From the NCBI RefSeq assembly GCF_003058225.1, contig NZ_QBUG01000010.1:1-64000 (forward strand): DNA of 64,000 nucleotides, in the 5' to 3' direction. This DNA is from Promicromonospora sp. AC04 (GTDB lineage Bacteria; Actinomycetota; Actinomycetes; Actinomycetales; Cellulomonadaceae). The position numbers and the translations under genes are program-made. The first letter of the stretch is position 1; each line of letters opens with the position of its first letter. The notes below the pieces were generated by a model, which searched no databases, was not told the DNA's origin, and worked only from the letters and a program-made list of their open reading frames with translations. Below, piece after piece: positions 62,167 through 64,000 of this stretch.

Positions 62167-63432
62167 ATGGCCGCTGAGGTTCTCTCGGATACCGCTATCG
62201 AGACGGTCGCCTGGGACCACGCCGACGCCGTGCGCCTCCGCGCCGACCAGCAGCGCGAGATCGACCTGCGGTACGCGCAGCCGGGCATGCCCTCGGTGAC
62301 GGCCGGGCCGGACCCGCGCGACCAGGTGGATCCCTCGATCGTCTTCGCGACCCTGCTGCTGCGTGTTGGCGGCGAGCCTGCCGGGCACGCCGCGATGCGC
62401 GACCTGTCGGGCCGCGACGACCACCAGGGCGGCCTGCACCCCGAGGGGACCGCCGAGGTCAAGCGCGTGTACGTAGCGCCGGGTTTCCGCGGTCGCGGGC
62501 TGTCCCGCACCCTGATGAACGCGGCGGAGGACGCGGCCCGCGCCGCGGGCGTGCGGCACCTGATCCTGGAGAGCGGGCTCATGCAGCCCGAGTCGCTGGG
62601 GCTGTACCTGCGGCTGGGCTACGACCCGGTCGAGCCGTTCGGCGTGTTCGCGGACGAGCCCGACTCGCGGTGCTTCGGGAAGTGGCTGGTCCCGGCGCAG
62701 AGCGTCCCGGGCGGTGTGCCGGACGGCGGCGCGGTGGGCGGCGGCGCGGCGGACGGCGGCGCGGTGGGCGGCAGCGTGGCGGACGGCGGTGTGCCGGACG
62801 GCGGCGCGGTGGACGGCGGCGCGGTGGCGGGTGCCGCTGCCGAACGCCTGCCCGCTCCGTCGTCGGGCCCGGAGATTCGTGAGGTGCCCTGGGGCGATCC
62901 CGATGCGGCGGCGCTGCGGCGCGGCATGTGGGCCTTCCTGCGGGAGCTGTACCCCGACCTGGTGCGCGACGTCGAGGCACGCGGCGGGTACGACGCCGCT
63001 GACGCCGAGCGCGGGCGCGCCGCGTGTGCGACCTTCCTGGCGACGCTCGACGGGCGGCCGGTCGGCTGCGCGACGCTCGCGGCGGCGCAGGTGGGTCCCG
63101 CACACCTCACGATGGACCCGCTGATCGGTTACGCCGGGCTCGCGCAGTCGGGCGCCGAGCCGAGCGCCGACGACCCCGGCGGCTTCGAGATGCGCAGCGT
63201 GTTCGTGGACCCGTCCGCCCGGCGGGCGGGCGTCGCGAAGGCCCTGGTCCGGCAGATCGAGGACGCCGCCCGACGCCGTGGCGGGCTCGCGCTGTACCTC
63301 GCGACGGGCGTCCGGCAGCCCGAGGCGCTGCGGCTCTACGTGGGGGCCGGCTACCGGCCGGTACTACCGTTCCCGCCGCACGACGACCCGCAGAACGCGG
63401 AGCTCCTGTTCCTGGGCAGGAAGCTCGCGTAA
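62167..63432 (+). CDS. Tandem GNAT acetyltransferase
   Basis: A 421-residue cytosolic protein made of two GNAT domains. The first (about 1-178) has the acetyl-CoA site VKRVYVAPGFRGRGLSRTLMNAAEDAA; the second (about 235-421) has MRSVFVDPSARRAGVAKALVRQIEDAA. The linker (182-221) is eight 15-bp units encoding GGAVD/GGVPD-type pentapeptides. The acceptor is unknown. ATG 62167 is 27 bases after purQ and may be cotranscribed, but no functional link to purine synthesis is apparent. Confidence 0.9.
   Translation: MAAEVLSDTAIETVAWDHADAVRLRADQQREIDLRYAQPGMPSVTAGPDPRDQVDPSIVFATLLLRVGGEPAGHAAMRDLSGRDDHQGGLHPEGTAEVKRVYVAPGFRGRGLSRTLMNAAEDAARAAGVRHLILESGLMQPESLGLYLRLGYDPVEPFGVFADEPDSRCFGKWLVPAQSVPGGVPDGGAVGGGAADGGAVGGSVADGGVPDGGAVDGGAVAGAAAERLPAPSSGPEIREVPWGDPDAAALRRGMWAFLRELYPDLVRDVEARGGYDAADAERGRAACATFLATLDGRPVGCATLAAAQVGPAHLTMDPLIGYAGLAQSGAEPSADDPGGFEMRSVFVDPSARRAGVAKALVRQIEDAARRRGGLALYLATGVRQPEALRLYVGAGYRPVLPFPPHDDPQNAELLFLGRKLA
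62710..62829 (+). repeat. 15-bp in-frame repeats in the GNAT linker
   Basis: Eight consecutive 15-bp units (GGCGGCGCGGTGGAC-like) encode GGVPD, GGAVG, GGAAD and similar pentapeptides. Confidence 0.92.
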
Positions 63433-63532
63433 GTCTTCTTGCTGGTTTCCCTCATACGCAACAAGCCTGGACATGTGCTGGTGCGTGTGGGTGCGACCCG
63501 GGCGTCGGGTGTCGGGGAGAGATCATCCGCTG

Positions 63533-63603
63533 GGGCTGAGTTGCTGACAGTAGACGTTGTCTACTGTCAGCAACACAGCCCGGGGGTACATGTTTCCCCC
63601 GGG
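63533..63603 (-). repeat. Dispersed palindromic element, copy C
   Basis: Arms 63533-63555 and 63559-63581 (23 bases, one mismatch, loop GTT) are followed by GGGGGTACATGTTTCCCCCG, the reverse of the tail seen in copies A and B. Located between convergent GNAT and metallo-hydrolase genes. Confidence 0.85.
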
Positions 63604-63621
63604 GGCGACTCTCCGACGAGG

Positions 63622-64000
63622 TCACCGCTCCCGCAGGAACTCCAGCTGTGCGCGCACCGAAGAGCGAGCCGCGCCGAGTACGGACCGCTCGACGTCCGTG
63701 TAGACAGCGGCGGTCACCGCGTCCAGGAGCGGATCCGGGAGCGGCGTCTCGCCGCCGGGCAGCTCCGCCCTGAGCGTTGCGAGCGCCGAGCGCACCTGGT
63801 CCAGCCGCTCCAGGCGATGCTCGCGGTACGCGTGCACCGCAGCGCCGAGGTCTGGGATGACGGGTCCGTGCCCCGGCAACCCCATGACGCCGGTCTCACC
63901 CAGCCGTTCCGCCGTGCTGGAGAGCCGGTCGAGTGAGGCCAGGTAGTCCCGCAGCGAGCCGTCCGGCTCGGCCAGCACGGTGGTCCCGCGGCCCAGCACC
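63622..64000 (-). CDS. Metallo-beta-lactamase-fold hydrolase, C-terminal part (partial)
   Basis: The last 125-126 residues of a protein whose start is beyond the window. VLGRGTTVLAEPDGSLRDYLASLDRL and VMGLPGHGPVIPDLGAAVHAYREHRLERLDQVRSAL match the C-terminal half of LACTB2-like MBL-fold hydrolases, in which the PGHG histidine is a late metal ligand and a small winged-helix-like domain follows. The substrate is unknown. Confidence 0.82.
   Translation of the reverse strand, partial: VLGRGTTVLAEPDGSLRDYLASLDRLSSTAERLGETGVMGLPGHGPVIPDLGAAVHAYREHRLERLDQVRSALATLRAELPGGETPLPDPLLDAVTAAVYTDVERSVLGAARSSVRAQLEFLRER

Overview
The window is about 64 kb of very GC-rich DNA with densely packed genes, GTG and TTG starts, and many genes whose start codon lies 6-7 bases after a -10 hexamer (the leaderless pattern). 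Gene content points to an actinobacterium of the order Micrococcales, probably a polysaccharide-degrading Promicromonosporaceae/Cellulomonadaceae-type organism: an HspR-type HAIR site in front of clpB, the order fbaA..DUF3151-purA-purD, secreted GH6 and GH43 enzymes, giant secreted S8 proteases, and SpoIIE/STAS partner switching. The genus is inference. I see no rRNA, tRNA, CRISPR array, prophage or complete insertion sequence.

Layout. 1-2 kb: remains of an MFS gene, then a small kinase-like gene and a TauE/SafE exporter on the minus strand. 2-7.5 kb: clpB, a secreted GH43 arabinanase with a ricin-type module, an HTH regulator. 7.5-10.4 kb: a repeat-rich septum-formation-family protein and exodeoxyribonuclease III. 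10.6-26.6 kb: a peptide-acquisition island, with a peptide ABC transporter (binding lipoprotein, permease, and a 917-residue permease-ATPase-ATPase fusion) followed by three tandem paralogous S8 proteases, each with a similar leader and a terminal palindrome. 26.6-29.5 kb: an alpha/beta-hydrolase-like protein, a cysteine-codon leader peptide with attenuator-like RNA structure upstream of an isopenicillin-N-synthase-like oxygenase, and a rhodanese protein. 29.6-35.3 kb: a CitA/CitB-type two-component system divergent from a complete tctCBA tricarboxylate transporter. 35-41.3 kb: SDR, CorA, pyrE, a membrane-anchored unknown, a HAD phosphatase, a gene fossil, DedA, a TrmH-type methyltransferase.

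41.4-44.3 kb holds the candidate I find most novel: a four-gene, translationally coupled operon of an exported protein with two ~48-residue repeats, an amidoligase-family enzyme, an ECF-like sigma factor and a one-TM protein whose outer domain is a paralogue of the first protein. 44.4-53.9 kb: MFS transporter, fbaA, a SpoIIE-type phosphatase flanked by two STAS antagonists, DUF3151, purA, purD. 54-58.9 kb: a sugar-receptor-like protein with a PAS domain but no recognisable output, divergent from a LacI regulator and a GH6 cellulase. 59-64 kb: alpha/beta hydrolase, a polytopic membrane protein, purS-purQ, a double GNAT protein and the C-terminus of a metallo-beta-lactamase-fold protein.

Two themes run through the window. 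Long, nearly perfect palindromes sit at most convergent gene ends, and three of them are copies of one dispersed element; another lies in frame inside a coding sequence. In-frame minisatellites (15, 18, 27, 42 bp units) occur in at least six proteins.
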